Part shown: in pieces, positions 9,162 through 18,341 of the stretch
How the letters are laid out: every line of letters begins with the position of its first letter
Numbering within the stretch: the first letter of the stretch is position 1
Origin: Cernens ardua
GTDB taxonomy: Bacteria > Pseudomonadota > Gammaproteobacteria > Pseudomonadales > Halomonadaceae
DNA length: 64,000 bases
NCBI RefSeq assembly: GCF_051251085.1
Contig: NZ_JBPCZH010000005.1
Location: forward strand, 1-64,000
Direction of reading: 5' to 3'
Notes under the pieces: model-generated
What the model was told of the DNA's origin: nothing
The model's database searches: none
What the model saw: only the letters and a program-made list of their open reading frames with translations
Translations under genes and position numbers: made by a program

Positions 9162-10613
9162 ATGAGTAATTCCAGTCAATATCCGGATATACAGCTTTTC
9201 ATTGATGGCCAATGGCGCGATGCAAAAGGTGGCAAAACGATTGATGTTGTGAATCCCGCGACAGAAGAAGTTATCGGTAAGATCGCTCACGCAGAACAGG
9301 CAGATTTGGATGATGCGCTTGAGGCTGCCGAGAAAGGTTTCAAGGTGTGGCGCAACGTTTCGGTTCTTGAACGCCATGGCATTATGAAAAGAGCGGCTAG
9401 CATCCTGCGTGAACGTGCAGATTATATTGCCGACATCATGTCACAGGAGCAGGGTAAACCGGTTCAGCAGGCCAAGTTGGAGACGTTGGGTGCGGCCCAC
9501 ACTATCGAATGGTTTGCCGAAGAAGGCCGCCGTGCTTATGGGCAGGTAATTCCTTCACGTGATCCTGATGTGCGTCAGATCACAATCAAGCAACCGGTTG
9601 GCCCCGTGGCTGCCTTTACGCCATGGAATTTCCCGATCAATCAGGTGGTGCGTAAATTGTCTGCTGCCGTATGCGTTGGGTGTTCCATCATCGTTAAGGC
9701 GCCTGAAGAAACACCGGCTTCTCCGGCTGAATTGATTCGTGCCTTTGTGGATGCAGGTATTCCGGATGGCGTTGTCAATCTGGTCTATGGTGTGCCGAGT
9801 GATATTTCCGAATACCTGATCCCGCATCCTGTTATCCAGAAAATTTCGTTCACCGGGTCGACCCCCATTGGTAAACACTTGTCTGCCTTGGCCGGTCAGC
9901 ACATGAAACGTGCCACGATGGAGTTGGGTGGACACGCACCCGTTATCGTTTGCGATGATGCAGATATTGAGCTTGCAGCACGTGAGATGGCGAGCACCAA
10001 ATTCCGTAATTGTGGTCAGGTCTGTATTTCACCCACGCGTTTTCTGATTCAAGATGGTGTCTTCGATAAATTCCTTGATCTCTTCAAGACTGAAGTGGAA
10101 AAACTCAAGGTCGGTGCAGGTGATGAAGAGGGCGTGGATGTTGGACCCCTTGCGAATGAGCGTCGTATCCCAGCTTTGGAATCGATGATCAAGGATGCGA
10201 CTGAAAAAGGCGCGAAGCTGGTAACGGGGGGGAAACGCCTGTCGAGAAAAGGCTATTTCTTCGAGCCCACTATTCTGGCCAATGTTCCGGTCTCCGCTTC
10301 TATTATGGAAGATGAACCCTTCGGGCCAGTGGCTATTGTGAATAGTTTTGCGACACTGGATGACGCAATTACTGAAGCAAATCGTTTACCCTACGGATTG
10401 GCTGCCTATGCCTATACCAATGGGCAGGCAAATGCGTTGCGAATTTCACGTGATGTTGAAACCGGTATGTTGACGTTAAATCATGTGGGCTTGTCCATTC
10501 CTGAATTGCCTTTTGGTGGGATCAAGGACTCAGGATATGGAACCGAGGGTGGAAGTGAGGCAATTGAGTCTTATCTTAATACCAAACTTTACACTCAAAA
10601 GGCGCTCTACTGA
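9162..10613 (+). CDS. NAD(P)-dependent aldehyde dehydrogenase, succinate-semialdehyde dehydrogenase-like
   Basis: A 483-residue ALDH-superfamily enzyme that oxidises an aldehyde to a carboxylate. It shows the PWNFPINQVVRK block, the FTGSTPIGK cofactor motif, the general-base Glu in MELGGHAP (near 254) and the catalytic Cys288 in NCGQVCIS. Length and motifs match the GabD / alpha-ketoglutarate-semialdehyde dehydrogenase group. The substrate is uncertain, because no GABA transaminase or sugar-acid genes adjoin it. The start ATG has AGGAGA at good spacing. A strong terminator follows, so it is monocistronic. Confidence 0.88.
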   Translation: MSNSSQYPDIQLFIDGQWRDAKGGKTIDVVNPATEEVIGKIAHAEQADLDDALEAAEKGFKVWRNVSVLERHGIMKRAASILRERADYIADIMSQEQGKPVQQAKLETLGAAHTIEWFAEEGRRAYGQVIPSRDPDVRQITIKQPVGPVAAFTPWNFPINQVVRKLSAAVCVGCSIIVKAPEETPASPAELIRAFVDAGIPDGVVNLVYGVPSDISEYLIPHPVIQKISFTGSTPIGKHLSALAGQHMKRATMELGGHAPVIVCDDADIELAAREMASTKFRNCGQVCISPTRFLIQDGVFDKFLDLFKTEVEKLKVGAGDEEGVDVGPLANERRIPALESMIKDATEKGAKLVTGGKRLSRKGYFFEPTILANVPVSASIMEDEPFGPVAIVNSFATLDDAITEANRLPYGLAAYAYTNGQANALRISRDVETGMLTLNHVGLSIPELPFGGIKDSGYGTEGGSEAIESYLNTKLYTQKALY

Positions 10614-10653
10614 TACGGCCTTGGTAATATGACATTCCTAGGGTGAAATAATC

Positions 10654-10702
10654 GGGAGGCCTCTACACGGTGTTAATCACCGTGGGGAGGCCTCCCTTTT
10701 TT
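10654..10702 (+). terminator. rho-independent terminator of the aldehyde dehydrogenase
   Basis: GGGAGGCC (10654-10661) pairs with GGCCTCCC (10689-10696), and an inner CACGGTG/CACCGTG stem extends the hairpin. TTTTTT follows at 10697-10702. Confidence 0.92.
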
Positions 10703-10736
10703 GCTGTTCGTGTATTGCCCTTGTATTGCTACCAGC

Positions 10737-11246
10737 CTATTGACCGCAACAACGTTTGTACTTCTTGCCACTACCACAGGTACACGGCTCATTCCTTCCC
10801 GGTTTCTTGCTGGCAGATATTTCATCAATCATGTCGCCTCTGATGTAATACCAAGAGCCTTGTTCCTTTACGAAACGTGAGCGCTCGCGCAAGGTCCGAA
10901 GGGATTCTTTCTGATCAGGTAGTCGAAAGCTGGCGCGGAATTCCACTATAGCTTTGTCATTCTTTTCTCGAACATCCAATATTTCCAGTGCTTTCCAGTC
11001 TACCTCTCTGACAGAAAGCCCAGCTGCATTGAGTTGAGCCGCATCGGGAGCTTCTGGATGCCAGGTTTCGAGCAAATAATGGCCTAATCCACCGAGTGCG
11101 AATGCGCTGTAACGCGAGCGCATCAATGCAACGGCACTTTGTGCGACATGACGATGATAGTGCAGAGGAGCGCAGCAATCAGAGTAGCTTGACCCTGAAC
11201 AGCAAGGGCACGCTTCTGTACTGTATTCACTGAGTAATGGAGACAT
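10737..11246 (-). CDS. ychJ: YchJ family protein with SEC-C motifs
   Basis: The protein has 169 residues. Zinc-binding SEC-C motifs stand at both ends: CPCCSGSSYSDCC (about 13-25) and CTCGSGKKYKRCC (about 156-168). The central domain, with LMRSRYSAFALG and LLETWHP, is the YchJ (UPF0225) middle domain, an NTF2-like fold. The function of YchJ is not established; SEC-C motifs elsewhere bind zinc and contact SecB or ribosome-associated factors. No good ribosome-binding site precedes the ATG; a 17-bp tandem repeat begins 5 bases upstream of it. Confidence 0.88.
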   Translation of the reverse strand: MSPLLSEYSTEACPCCSGSSYSDCCAPLHYHRHVAQSAVALMRSRYSAFALGGLGHYLLETWHPEAPDAAQLNAAGLSVREVDWKALEILDVREKNDKAIVEFRASFRLPDQKESLRTLRERSRFVKEQGSWYYIRGDMIDEISASKKPGRNEPCTCGSGKKYKRCCGQ

Positions 11247-11250
11247 GTTC

Positions 11251-11299
11251 GTGGATGTAGTTGAGAGGTGGATGTAGTTGAGAGGTGGCTGTAGTTGAG
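11251..11299. repeat. 17-bp tandem repeat upstream of ychJ
   Basis: Two identical copies of GTGGATGTAGTTGAGAG stand at 11251-11267 and 11268-11284. A third partial copy with one change (GTGGCTGTAGTTGAG) stands at 11285-11299. It lies within the ychJ leader and ends 5 bases before the ATG (minus strand), so copy number would shift promoter-to-start spacing. Confidence 0.9.
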
Positions 11300-11443
11300 G
11301 ATGACAAGTGAGCCATAATCACGTAATTAAAACCGAAAACAGCATGTATCACATCATAAGAGATACCTGACTGAAATTCTTGTTAGCGATTAGAACATGT
11401 CACCCTGTCGCGAAAACGATTAACTCTCCAATCCGAACGCTGG

Positions 11444-13189
11444 TCAGGAAACTGCATAATCCCCTTGCTCGGAGCCGGCCAACAAGCCCGTTTCACGAAG
11501 ATCCAGCTCTCTTACCAGACTATTCAGAAGTTCATCATTGATTTTGTTGTGATTACGTAAACGATAGTATTCCGCACGCTCCGCATGGAGGGCTTGCCGA
11601 ACCAGAGCCTGCCAAACCTGCCTTTGGAGTCTGGAAAGTTGTTCACCCGCTTCGGTAGAGCCCTCACTTATGCGTTCACGGTAGGCATTGAGGATTTGAG
11701 TGCTCTGCTCTGCATAGACAACAATACGATTGTCCTGTTTCGTTTCAGCCTGACTCTCCTGTCCATCACCCTGTTCCAAGGCAGCCTGCTCAGCGTGTAC
11801 CTTTTCCACCCAATTATGTCGGCAGGCCTCAATACGCCGAATAGCGGCTTCGGCGGCACATTTTCGAGCCCAGGCCTCTTCGTCATCGTGGCTATTATCC
11901 TTGGGTAGATCCAAACCATTCAATAACCAGGGGATACCGATACTACCGGACAGCAGTGTCAACAGAATGACGCAGGTAGCAATAAATATCAGCAGATCCC
12001 TTGCAGGAAAAGGGGAGCCATTAGCGAGTGTTTGGGGGAATGACAAGGCCGCTGCTAGCGTGATTGTACCTCGTATACCCGCCAGCGTAGCGGTTAGCAC
12101 CAGCCGTAATGAATAGGGCCGGCGTGCTTTTCCCCTTTTTCTGAAACGTTTGACTATGTTGGCAATAAAGACGGCGCTGGATACCCAGATAAAACGCATG
12201 GCCAACAAGGCTAATGTAATGATCACTCCATAAAAGCATAGTTTTACCAGCACCATATATTCGCCATGCTTGAGTGGCTCTGCAAAGGCGCCACCAAGGA
12301 TGTGAGGAAGCTGGAATCCCAATAGCAGGAATACCAGTGAATTGAGTACAAATTCAATGGTTTCCCACATACTGCGTGTTTTTAATCGAGTCTGGATTTG
12401 ATCCTGGCGTTTCAGGTCGGTGGCATTGACCACAAGCCCTGCCGATACAGCGGCCAAAATACCCGACATGCCAAAATGTTCGGCAAGAAAGTAGACCGCA
12501 AAAGGTAACAATAATTGAAGCAGGACAATCTGGGTAACCGAGTTCTCCCCCCCATGCCGGTCGATCAATTGGGTTCTCAGGATACTGAAGAGCCAGGCAA
12601 TCAACGCACCCAGTATAAGACCACCGAAGGCAATGAAAATGAAGCTGAGTGCCACTGCCTTGATCGAAAAAACGCCCGTTAATGCAGCCGCTACGGCGAA
12701 GTTGAATGCGACAAGCCCTGATGCATCGTTCATCAACGATTCGCCCTCCAGCATGTGGAGCAGGCGTGGGGGAACAGGCAACTTACCTGAAATAGCTGAA
12801 ACGGCGACTGCATCTGTGGGGGAGAGAACGGCGGCTAATGCAAAGGCAATGGGTAAAGAAATTTGCGGGATTAGCCAGTTGATCAAAAAACCAACAATGA
12901 GTACTGTAAACAGAACCAGCCCCAGGGCTAGAGCGACAATCTGCTTGCGCAAGGCCAGTAGCTCACGCTGCGGAAAGCGGCGTGCATCCGAAAAGAGTAA
13001 CGGCGCAATGAACAATAACAGAAAAAGCTCAGGCTGAAGCGAAACATGTATTCCCTGTGCGGGCCATGCCAGCAGAGCGCCAAATGCAATCTGAACCAAT
13101 GGTGTTGGCAAGGATGGGACGAAACGCGCCGCAATACCTGTGGCAGAAGCAACAAACAGCAATATCAGGACGAGGTATATGGTATCCAT
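11444..13189 (-). CDS. CPA1-family Na+/H+ antiporter
   Basis: A 581-residue inner-membrane antiporter that exchanges protons for Na+ (or K+) for pH and salt homeostasis. About twelve helices fill residues 1-420, with the ALAAVLSPTDAVAVSAI block and GESLMNDASGLVAFNFAV, which carries the conserved Asn-Asp ion-binding pair. AGIRGTITLAAALSFP is the conserved late helix. The C-terminal ~150 residues are hydrophilic and probably a cytoplasmic regulatory tail. It resembles E. coli YjcE and NhaP-type proteins. It is a single gene; halophilic or halotolerant relatives often carry several such antiporters. Confidence 0.9.
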   Translation of the reverse strand: MDTIYLVLILLFVASATGIAARFVPSLPTPLVQIAFGALLAWPAQGIHVSLQPELFLLLFIAPLLFSDARRFPQRELLALRKQIVALALGLVLFTVLIVGFLINWLIPQISLPIAFALAAVLSPTDAVAVSAISGKLPVPPRLLHMLEGESLMNDASGLVAFNFAVAAALTGVFSIKAVALSFIFIAFGGLILGALIAWLFSILRTQLIDRHGGENSVTQIVLLQLLLPFAVYFLAEHFGMSGILAAVSAGLVVNATDLKRQDQIQTRLKTRSMWETIEFVLNSLVFLLLGFQLPHILGGAFAEPLKHGEYMVLVKLCFYGVIITLALLAMRFIWVSSAVFIANIVKRFRKRGKARRPYSLRLVLTATLAGIRGTITLAAALSFPQTLANGSPFPARDLLIFIATCVILLTLLSGSIGIPWLLNGLDLPKDNSHDDEEAWARKCAAEAAIRRIEACRHNWVEKVHAEQAALEQGDGQESQAETKQDNRIVVYAEQSTQILNAYRERISEGSTEAGEQLSRLQRQVWQALVRQALHAERAEYYRLRNHNKINDELLNSLVRELDLRETGLLAGSEQGDYAVS

Positions 13190-13596
13190 TCTTGGTCAAC
13201 ACGGTAAGCGGTAAACGGGAAGTCAGCTCGGTTGTATCTACGTGATAATGTGGTTATCGAGCGTAGGCTGACGGCATGAAAGTACATGAAATGAACAGCA
13301 TAAGCGACTGTATCGCTGTATTTACAGAGATAGCTTGGCTGAAAGAGACAAAATAAGGCTATATGTTACTTCTTGCATGAGTAAGGCAATGCTTTACATC
13401 ACCATCAAGAAGAGAGAACTCTGTATTTTGCGACGCCGCCTTTCCCAGATAGTTAACCCTTTCATGGGGGCCAACAGGGCTCACTGTACTTACATGATTA
13501 TGCTACCATCATACCATGAGAAAAATGTAAAGTGTGTCAGTCTTAAGTAACAATATGCCTGATATAAATGGCAATATTAATCACTTCATGTAGCGA
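13190..13596. other. intergenic spacer, nothing supported
   Basis: About 400 bases between the antiporter start and the glycerate kinase stop. The short open frames (for example 13335-13550) have no ribosome-binding site or recognisable sequence. No terminator or RNA gene was seen; the antiporter promoter should lie here. Confidence 0.5.
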
Positions 13597-14766
13597 TTAG
13601 TGTGCCTGATGTAGTTGACCCTGACGGTTACTGGCACGCCAGAGCCGAATGATTTCTGCTGAACGCGATGTCAGATGTTTCGCAGTTTGATCAAGGGCGA
13701 CGGAGAGCGTTGTTACTCCTTCGCTTAACGCGAATGCAGCTGTAATTCCCTCTTCATGTGCCTGTTGCCAACCATCTCCCAAATGCCCTACCAGTGCGAT
13801 ACAGGGGATATTCATTCTCTTGGCGATACGTGCAGCGCCCACAGGCGTTTTCCCTCCCAGGCTTTGGGCGTCCAGAGCACCTTCACCCACGATTAGCAGG
13901 TCAGTATCAGCGAGTAGTTGTTCAAAACCAATCTGTTCTGTCACTAGCTCGATTCCCGGGCGCAGGTCGGCGTTCAAAAAGGCTTTGGCAGCAAACCCCA
14001 TCCCCCCGGCAGCCCCAGCACCTGCCACTGCCCGATAGTCAGCACCCAGCACATTGGCGGTATAGTCTGCCAAACGTGTCAGTGCCTTATCCAGTCGCTC
14101 AATATCCCTAGGGCTGGCGCCTTTTTGTGCACCAAAAACATGGCTGGCACCTTTCGGACCGGTAAGCGGGCTGGATACATCAACAGCCGCCTGGACCTGC
14201 GTCTGGCGAAGACGAGGGTCCAATCCGCTTAGATCAATATAGGAAAGTTGCGCCAGCGCTATACCGCCCGGGGGTAACGGTTTCCCTTCACGGTCAAGTA
14301 ACTGACCGCCCAGTGCCTGAAGCATGCCGGCGCCACCGTCGTTGGTCGCACTACCACCGAGCGTCAACAAAATTTGATCGACACGATGATCAAGAGCTTC
14401 TTTGATAAGCTGACCAACGCCGAAGGTTGAAGTTATTCGTGCGTCGCGCTCTTCAGGGGCAATATCCTGAAGGCCTGCTGCTTCAGCAAGTTCGACAATC
14501 GCTGCGCTCTTGCCATCCCCAACATGATGAAGTCCCCAGCGTGCCTGTTTTTTTCTTCCCAGAGCATCGTTCACCTGTAGCGTCTTGAGCTCGATCCCCT
14601 CAAGACATAAAAGTGCGTCTAATGTTCCTTCTCCACCGTCTCCCAAAGGGCACTCAATAATCTGACTCTCAGGCCATGCATTACGTACCCCTTGTGCCAT
14701 GGCAGCAGCTGCTCCTGAGGCGGATAGGGCATCCTTGTAACTATCGGGGGCCACGACCACTTTCAT
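13597..14766 (-). CDS. glycerate kinase (GarK/GlxK family, glycerate 2-kinase)
   Basis: A 389-residue cytosolic enzyme that phosphorylates D-glycerate with ATP to 2-phosphoglycerate, feeding lower glycolysis from glyoxylate, glucarate or serine breakdown. The N-terminal VVVAPDSYKDALSA, the GDGGEGTLDAL motif (about 43-53) and LTLGGSATNDGGAGMLQALG (near 143-162) are diagnostic of glycerate kinase type 1. The length matches E. coli GarK and GlxK (381). GGAGTCTCC lies just upstream of the ATG in the gene's leader. It is a single gene; its usual partners (tartronate semialdehyde reductase, glyoxylate carboligase) are not adjacent. Confidence 0.93.
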   Translation of the reverse strand: MKVVVAPDSYKDALSASGAAAAMAQGVRNAWPESQIIECPLGDGGEGTLDALLCLEGIELKTLQVNDALGRKKQARWGLHHVGDGKSAAIVELAEAAGLQDIAPEERDARITSTFGVGQLIKEALDHRVDQILLTLGGSATNDGGAGMLQALGGQLLDREGKPLPPGGIALAQLSYIDLSGLDPRLRQTQVQAAVDVSSPLTGPKGASHVFGAQKGASPRDIERLDKALTRLADYTANVLGADYRAVAGAGAAGGMGFAAKAFLNADLRPGIELVTEQIGFEQLLADTDLLIVGEGALDAQSLGGKTPVGAARIAKRMNIPCIALVGHLGDGWQQAHEEGITAAFALSEGVTTLSVALDQTAKHLTSRSAEIIRLWRASNRQGQLHQAH

Positions 14767-15213
14767 GGAGTCTCCTTTTATGTCGTTTGGGATATTTATC
14801 TGTCGAGATCATCGAAGGAACGGAGTCTTAAGGGAAACGAAAGTGATAATCAATCTCGTTTGATGCCTAATACATGTGAAGTCGGAGCCTTGTAAGGGCG
14901 TTATCCGTTTTCTTCATATTTGCAGCGGCCTATTGCGGGCAACCGTTATTGCCGCGTTAAGCCGTATCCAGTTCATCCGGAAATTCATGATGAGCTGACT
15001 CACATTGACATTATGCTGCCATCAGTCATGCCATTTGCACACCCTTTATAAAAAGACTTTCCTACACAAGCGCATGCTTAAGGTCTTGTAGAGAGATGTA
15101 ACATTGGGAATTGCTTATGAAGGGATCTCAGGAAACATTGTGTTCCGTCAGCAATGCCGTGCAATACAAAGGTGAATGACTCGCTTATGGCGCTGTTTTT
15201 AGGGATTTCTCAA
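14767..15213. other. divergent spacer upstream of the siderophore receptor
   Basis: No gene is supported. The spacer holds the leaders of the glycerate kinase and the TonB-dependent receptor, including a possible Fur-box-like sequence (listed separately). AGGGA at 15201-15205 decides the receptor start. Confidence 0.5.
14844..14858. promoter_or_regulatory. possible Fur-box-like site
   Basis: TGATAAT-C-AATCTCG matches the 7-1-7 Fur model (TGATAAT-N-ATTATCA) at 11 of 15 positions: the left half is perfect and the right half is poor. Iron repression is expected for a siderophore receptor, but the site lies 356 bases before the chosen start codon, so this is a weak call. Confidence 0.3.
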
Positions 15214-17409
15214 ATGTCTCATCCTGCTCGCATTGCCTGTTATCTTACTGTCAGCACCCTTGGATTTTGGACATCTGACCTTTACGCGTCGGACGCCGAG
15301 AGAGATTCGAAAGCCTCTTATAGCACCCGTTTTGAAACGCTCACGGTGATGGGAAATGCCCTTTATTCCATGCCCCCATCGGAGCAAATCGGTGGTTATT
15401 CGGTCGATTCCGCTTATGTTGGCACGAAGACACCTGCGGCACTTCGTGACATTCCCCAGTCAGTCAGTGTGGTGACATACGATGTTATCCGTGATCAGAA
15501 CGATCACACGCTCGACCAATTGGCTCGCAATGCTCCTGGCCTTCGCATACTGACTAATGATGCCGGGCGGTCTTCCATCTATTCGCGTGGGTATGAATAT
15601 GATTCTTTCGAAATCAATGGGCTCTCGGCACCGATGAGCAGCATGATGGGGACCGTTCCTCAGTTGGCAGCGTTTGATCGTGTTGAGATCATGAGTGGCC
15701 CTTCTGGTCTGTTTGATAGTTCGAGTGAAATGGGGGGAATCATTAATCTGCGGCTGAAGCGTCCCACCCGTGAGTTTCAGGGTAGTATCAAGGGCAGTTA
15801 TGGCAATTGGCAGCAGCGTTATCTGGAAAGTGATCTAGCGGGACCTTTTGACAGGGCCGGCCATCTTCGAGGCCGCATTGTTATTGCCAATGACTATTCC
15901 CACGGTTTTATACGCCATAATACGAATGATGATAATACGTTCTATGGTACGCTCGCGGCTGATCTTGACGCTGATACAGAGTTGAACCTCTCCTTCCTGC
16001 GTCAAACGTACCATATCAATCCCTACAACGGACTGGGAACGCGTACCAACGGTGCACTCTTGAATGTACCAAGGAGTACGTCATTTGGTGCTCATTGGGA
16101 TACGTTTCGTAATCAATCCAATGACTGGATTGGCGAACTGGGCCATCATTTCGAGAGTGGTGGTTATGGCCATATAGGGGTTCGATATAGCCATCGGGAT
16201 GTGGCTTTCAACTACCTCTTTGGGGGTGGGCGAGGTGTATCCCCTACGGGCAAGACGCTTGTTGCAGGGATGGGGATGAAAGCGCGGCAGAATGCAGTGT
16301 CTGCGGATGCCAATTTCAGCCAGCCTTTTTCTACTTATGGGCAGGTCAGTGAATTTGTCATAGGTGCTGATTATAAGCGTTACAGCACACTGACAAGGCA
16401 GGGGAGTGGTATGAATCTGTTAGGGCAGCCCATTGGATATCGCGATATAGCGGGGCTTTCCCATATCAATATTCTGGGTGTTGCAGAAGGTACCTCGAGA
16501 CGACCTGAAGGATATACAGGCAGGCTTGGGTTCGCCCATCAGCGAACCGTGCTGGAAGATTATGGTCTTTATTCGAAGCTTACGTTCCGACCTGTCTCTC
16601 GGCTGGCACTCATTGGGGGTGTTCGCCTAAGTGCGTATCAGCAAACATTGCATGACTACAAAGCACCTCAGCGCGATGCGAAGCGACATGAACACCTCAA
16701 GGTAACTCCTTACGGAGGACTGGTAGTTGATCTGAACGACGCACATTCCCTTTATGGTAGCTATTCACGTGTGCTGAATCCCCAAACCCAGATGGGAGAA
16801 GGGGGGACTATGCTGAAAGCACGCAAGGGTGAGCAATATGAAGCGGGTATTAAAGGCAGTTATTATGATGGGAAACTGAATGCACGTGTCAGCGCATTCA
16901 GGCTTTATGACAAGCATCGCGCTGCTCCGATTGTTAATCAGCCCGGGCGATATACCGCATTGGGGAAAACGCGCATACAAGGAGCAGAAGCTGAAATTTC
17001 CGGCCGTTTGGTGGATAACCTGAATGTGGTCGCCGGATACACGTATCTTTCCACGAAGGTATTGCAGACCGGTGATGTGCGTCGTGATGGTCTGTTCCTG
17101 CTCATGCCGAAGCATGTGGGCAATCTATGGGCAGATTACAAGTTCACCCGTGGCTGGTTTGATCGCCTAACCTTTGGTGCAGGCATGAATGTGCTGAGTG
17201 ATATCAGTTCCAGTCAGGGGATTCATGGACCCGGTTATGCTGTTGTAAATGCCATGTTGGCCTATGACTTTACTCCACGGCTACGCGCGCAGTTGAACGT
17301 CAATAATATTTTTGACCGGAAATACTATGAGCGCGTAGCGTTGTTCAATACCTTTAATATGTATGGCGCTCCGCGAAACGGGATGGCGACGCTTACCTAT
17401 CAGTTGTAG
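15214..17409 (+). CDS. TonB-dependent siderophore receptor (FhuE/FpvA-like)
   Basis: An outer-membrane receptor of 731 residues, driven by TonB-ExbBD, that imports ferric siderophores. After a signal peptide (about 1-25, ending LYA) comes a plug domain with LRDIPQSVSVVT and DQLARNAPGLRI, then VEIMSGPSGLFDSSSEMGGIINL. A 22-strand barrel follows and ends in an aromatic-type terminus (ATLTYQL). The barrel contains the NNIFDRKYYERV motif of this family. I prefer ATG 15214 (AGGGA eight bases upstream, signal peptide at once) over the in-frame ATGs at 15154 and 15187. No siderophore synthesis genes adjoin, so it may take up foreign siderophores. Confidence 0.9.
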   Translation: MSHPARIACYLTVSTLGFWTSDLYASDAERDSKASYSTRFETLTVMGNALYSMPPSEQIGGYSVDSAYVGTKTPAALRDIPQSVSVVTYDVIRDQNDHTLDQLARNAPGLRILTNDAGRSSIYSRGYEYDSFEINGLSAPMSSMMGTVPQLAAFDRVEIMSGPSGLFDSSSEMGGIINLRLKRPTREFQGSIKGSYGNWQQRYLESDLAGPFDRAGHLRGRIVIANDYSHGFIRHNTNDDNTFYGTLAADLDADTELNLSFLRQTYHINPYNGLGTRTNGALLNVPRSTSFGAHWDTFRNQSNDWIGELGHHFESGGYGHIGVRYSHRDVAFNYLFGGGRGVSPTGKTLVAGMGMKARQNAVSADANFSQPFSTYGQVSEFVIGADYKRYSTLTRQGSGMNLLGQPIGYRDIAGLSHINILGVAEGTSRRPEGYTGRLGFAHQRTVLEDYGLYSKLTFRPVSRLALIGGVRLSAYQQTLHDYKAPQRDAKRHEHLKVTPYGGLVVDLNDAHSLYGSYSRVLNPQTQMGEGGTMLKARKGEQYEAGIKGSYYDGKLNARVSAFRLYDKHRAAPIVNQPGRYTALGKTRIQGAEAEISGRLVDNLNVVAGYTYLSTKVLQTGDVRRDGLFLLMPKHVGNLWADYKFTRGWFDRLTFGAGMNVLSDISSSQGIHGPGYAVVNAMLAYDFTPRLRAQLNVNNIFDRKYYERVALFNTFNMYGAPRNGMATLTYQL

Positions 17410-17619
17410 CGACAACAAGTTTAGTAACAGCCAGTTTAATGGTAGGTTTTGCTGGTTGAATGGGTTCAGTCAGAGGCGTTACCCGTTATTTCAATGTCTC
17501 TGGCTGACGCCGATTTAGCAGTACCATCAGGCTCTCTGTCAACATGGCCGGGGATCTTTGTTATTGTTGGGCTTATCCACGCTTGCTTCGTCCCACATTA
17601 TTGTTATCGAGGAATAGCC

Positions 17620-18288
17620 ATGACGCTAAAAGCTTTATTATTCGATTTCGATGGCACTCTGGTTAATTCCGAACCTACCCATTTCAAAATATGGCAGACA
17701 TTACTGGGAGGCTATGGGTGCCGCTTCACAGAAGAAGAGTTCGAAAACCATTACGCTGGTTTACCTATTGTGGCAACGGTTGAACGGCTCATTTCCCACT
17801 TTGGGCTTTCGGTTTCAAAGGATGACCTGATCCAGCAAAAGCTGGCAAAAACACTGGAAGTGTTTGGTGAACATCCTCCCGCGCTGATGCCTCATGTTTT
17901 ATCCACGTTGGAGTGGGCCAAAGCACAGGGACTTCGCTTGGCATTGGTTACAGGGTCGAGTCGTGATGAGGTAATACCCGTATTCGATCATTACCACTTC
18001 GAACGTTTCTTCGATACTGTGGTAACCCGCACAGATGTCGTGAATAGCAAGCCAGATCCCGAATGCTACCTGAAAGCATTGGATGCGTTGCATATTCAGC
18101 CAGACGAAGGCATAGCGCTTGAGGATACACATTCAGGGGTAATGGCGGCACATAATGCACACCTGGATGTGATCGCGATTCCCAATGAACAAACAAGCGA
18201 TCATGATTTTGCGCATACTGTTTATATAGCCAAAGGTCTGGACGATGCCCTGGGCTGGATCAAAACGAATAGATTGGATGCACGATAA
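17620..18288 (+). CDS. HAD-superfamily phosphatase/phosphoglucomutase-like hydrolase
   Basis: A 222-residue cytosolic HAD-IA enzyme. Motif I is DFDGTLVNSEP (about 8-18; the two Asp are the nucleophile and acid/base). A helical cap follows. Motif II is VTGSS, motif III is SKPDPECYLKAL and motif IV is LEDTHSGVMAA. It resembles YniC/YfbT sugar phosphatases and phosphoglycolate phosphatase; the substrate is not readable. The frame is open 57 codons further upstream, but ATG 17620 has GAGGA and starts just before motif I. It precedes fdhD by 53 bases. Confidence 0.88.
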   Translation: MTLKALLFDFDGTLVNSEPTHFKIWQTLLGGYGCRFTEEEFENHYAGLPIVATVERLISHFGLSVSKDDLIQQKLAKTLEVFGEHPPALMPHVLSTLEWAKAQGLRLALVTGSSRDEVIPVFDHYHFERFFDTVVTRTDVVNSKPDPECYLKALDALHIQPDEGIALEDTHSGVMAAHNAHLDVIAIPNEQTSDHDFAHTVYIAKGLDDALGWIKTNRLDAR

Positions 18289-18341
18289 ATAGGCTGGTAT
18301 CGGGATGTCCTTTGGCAAACTGGATCAGGAGCAATCCCTGA

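Noticed and set aside
13335..13550. A 71-codon open frame between antiporter and glycerate kinase.
   Set aside because: No ribosome-binding site, no recognisable sequence, and the surrounding spacer looks non-coding.
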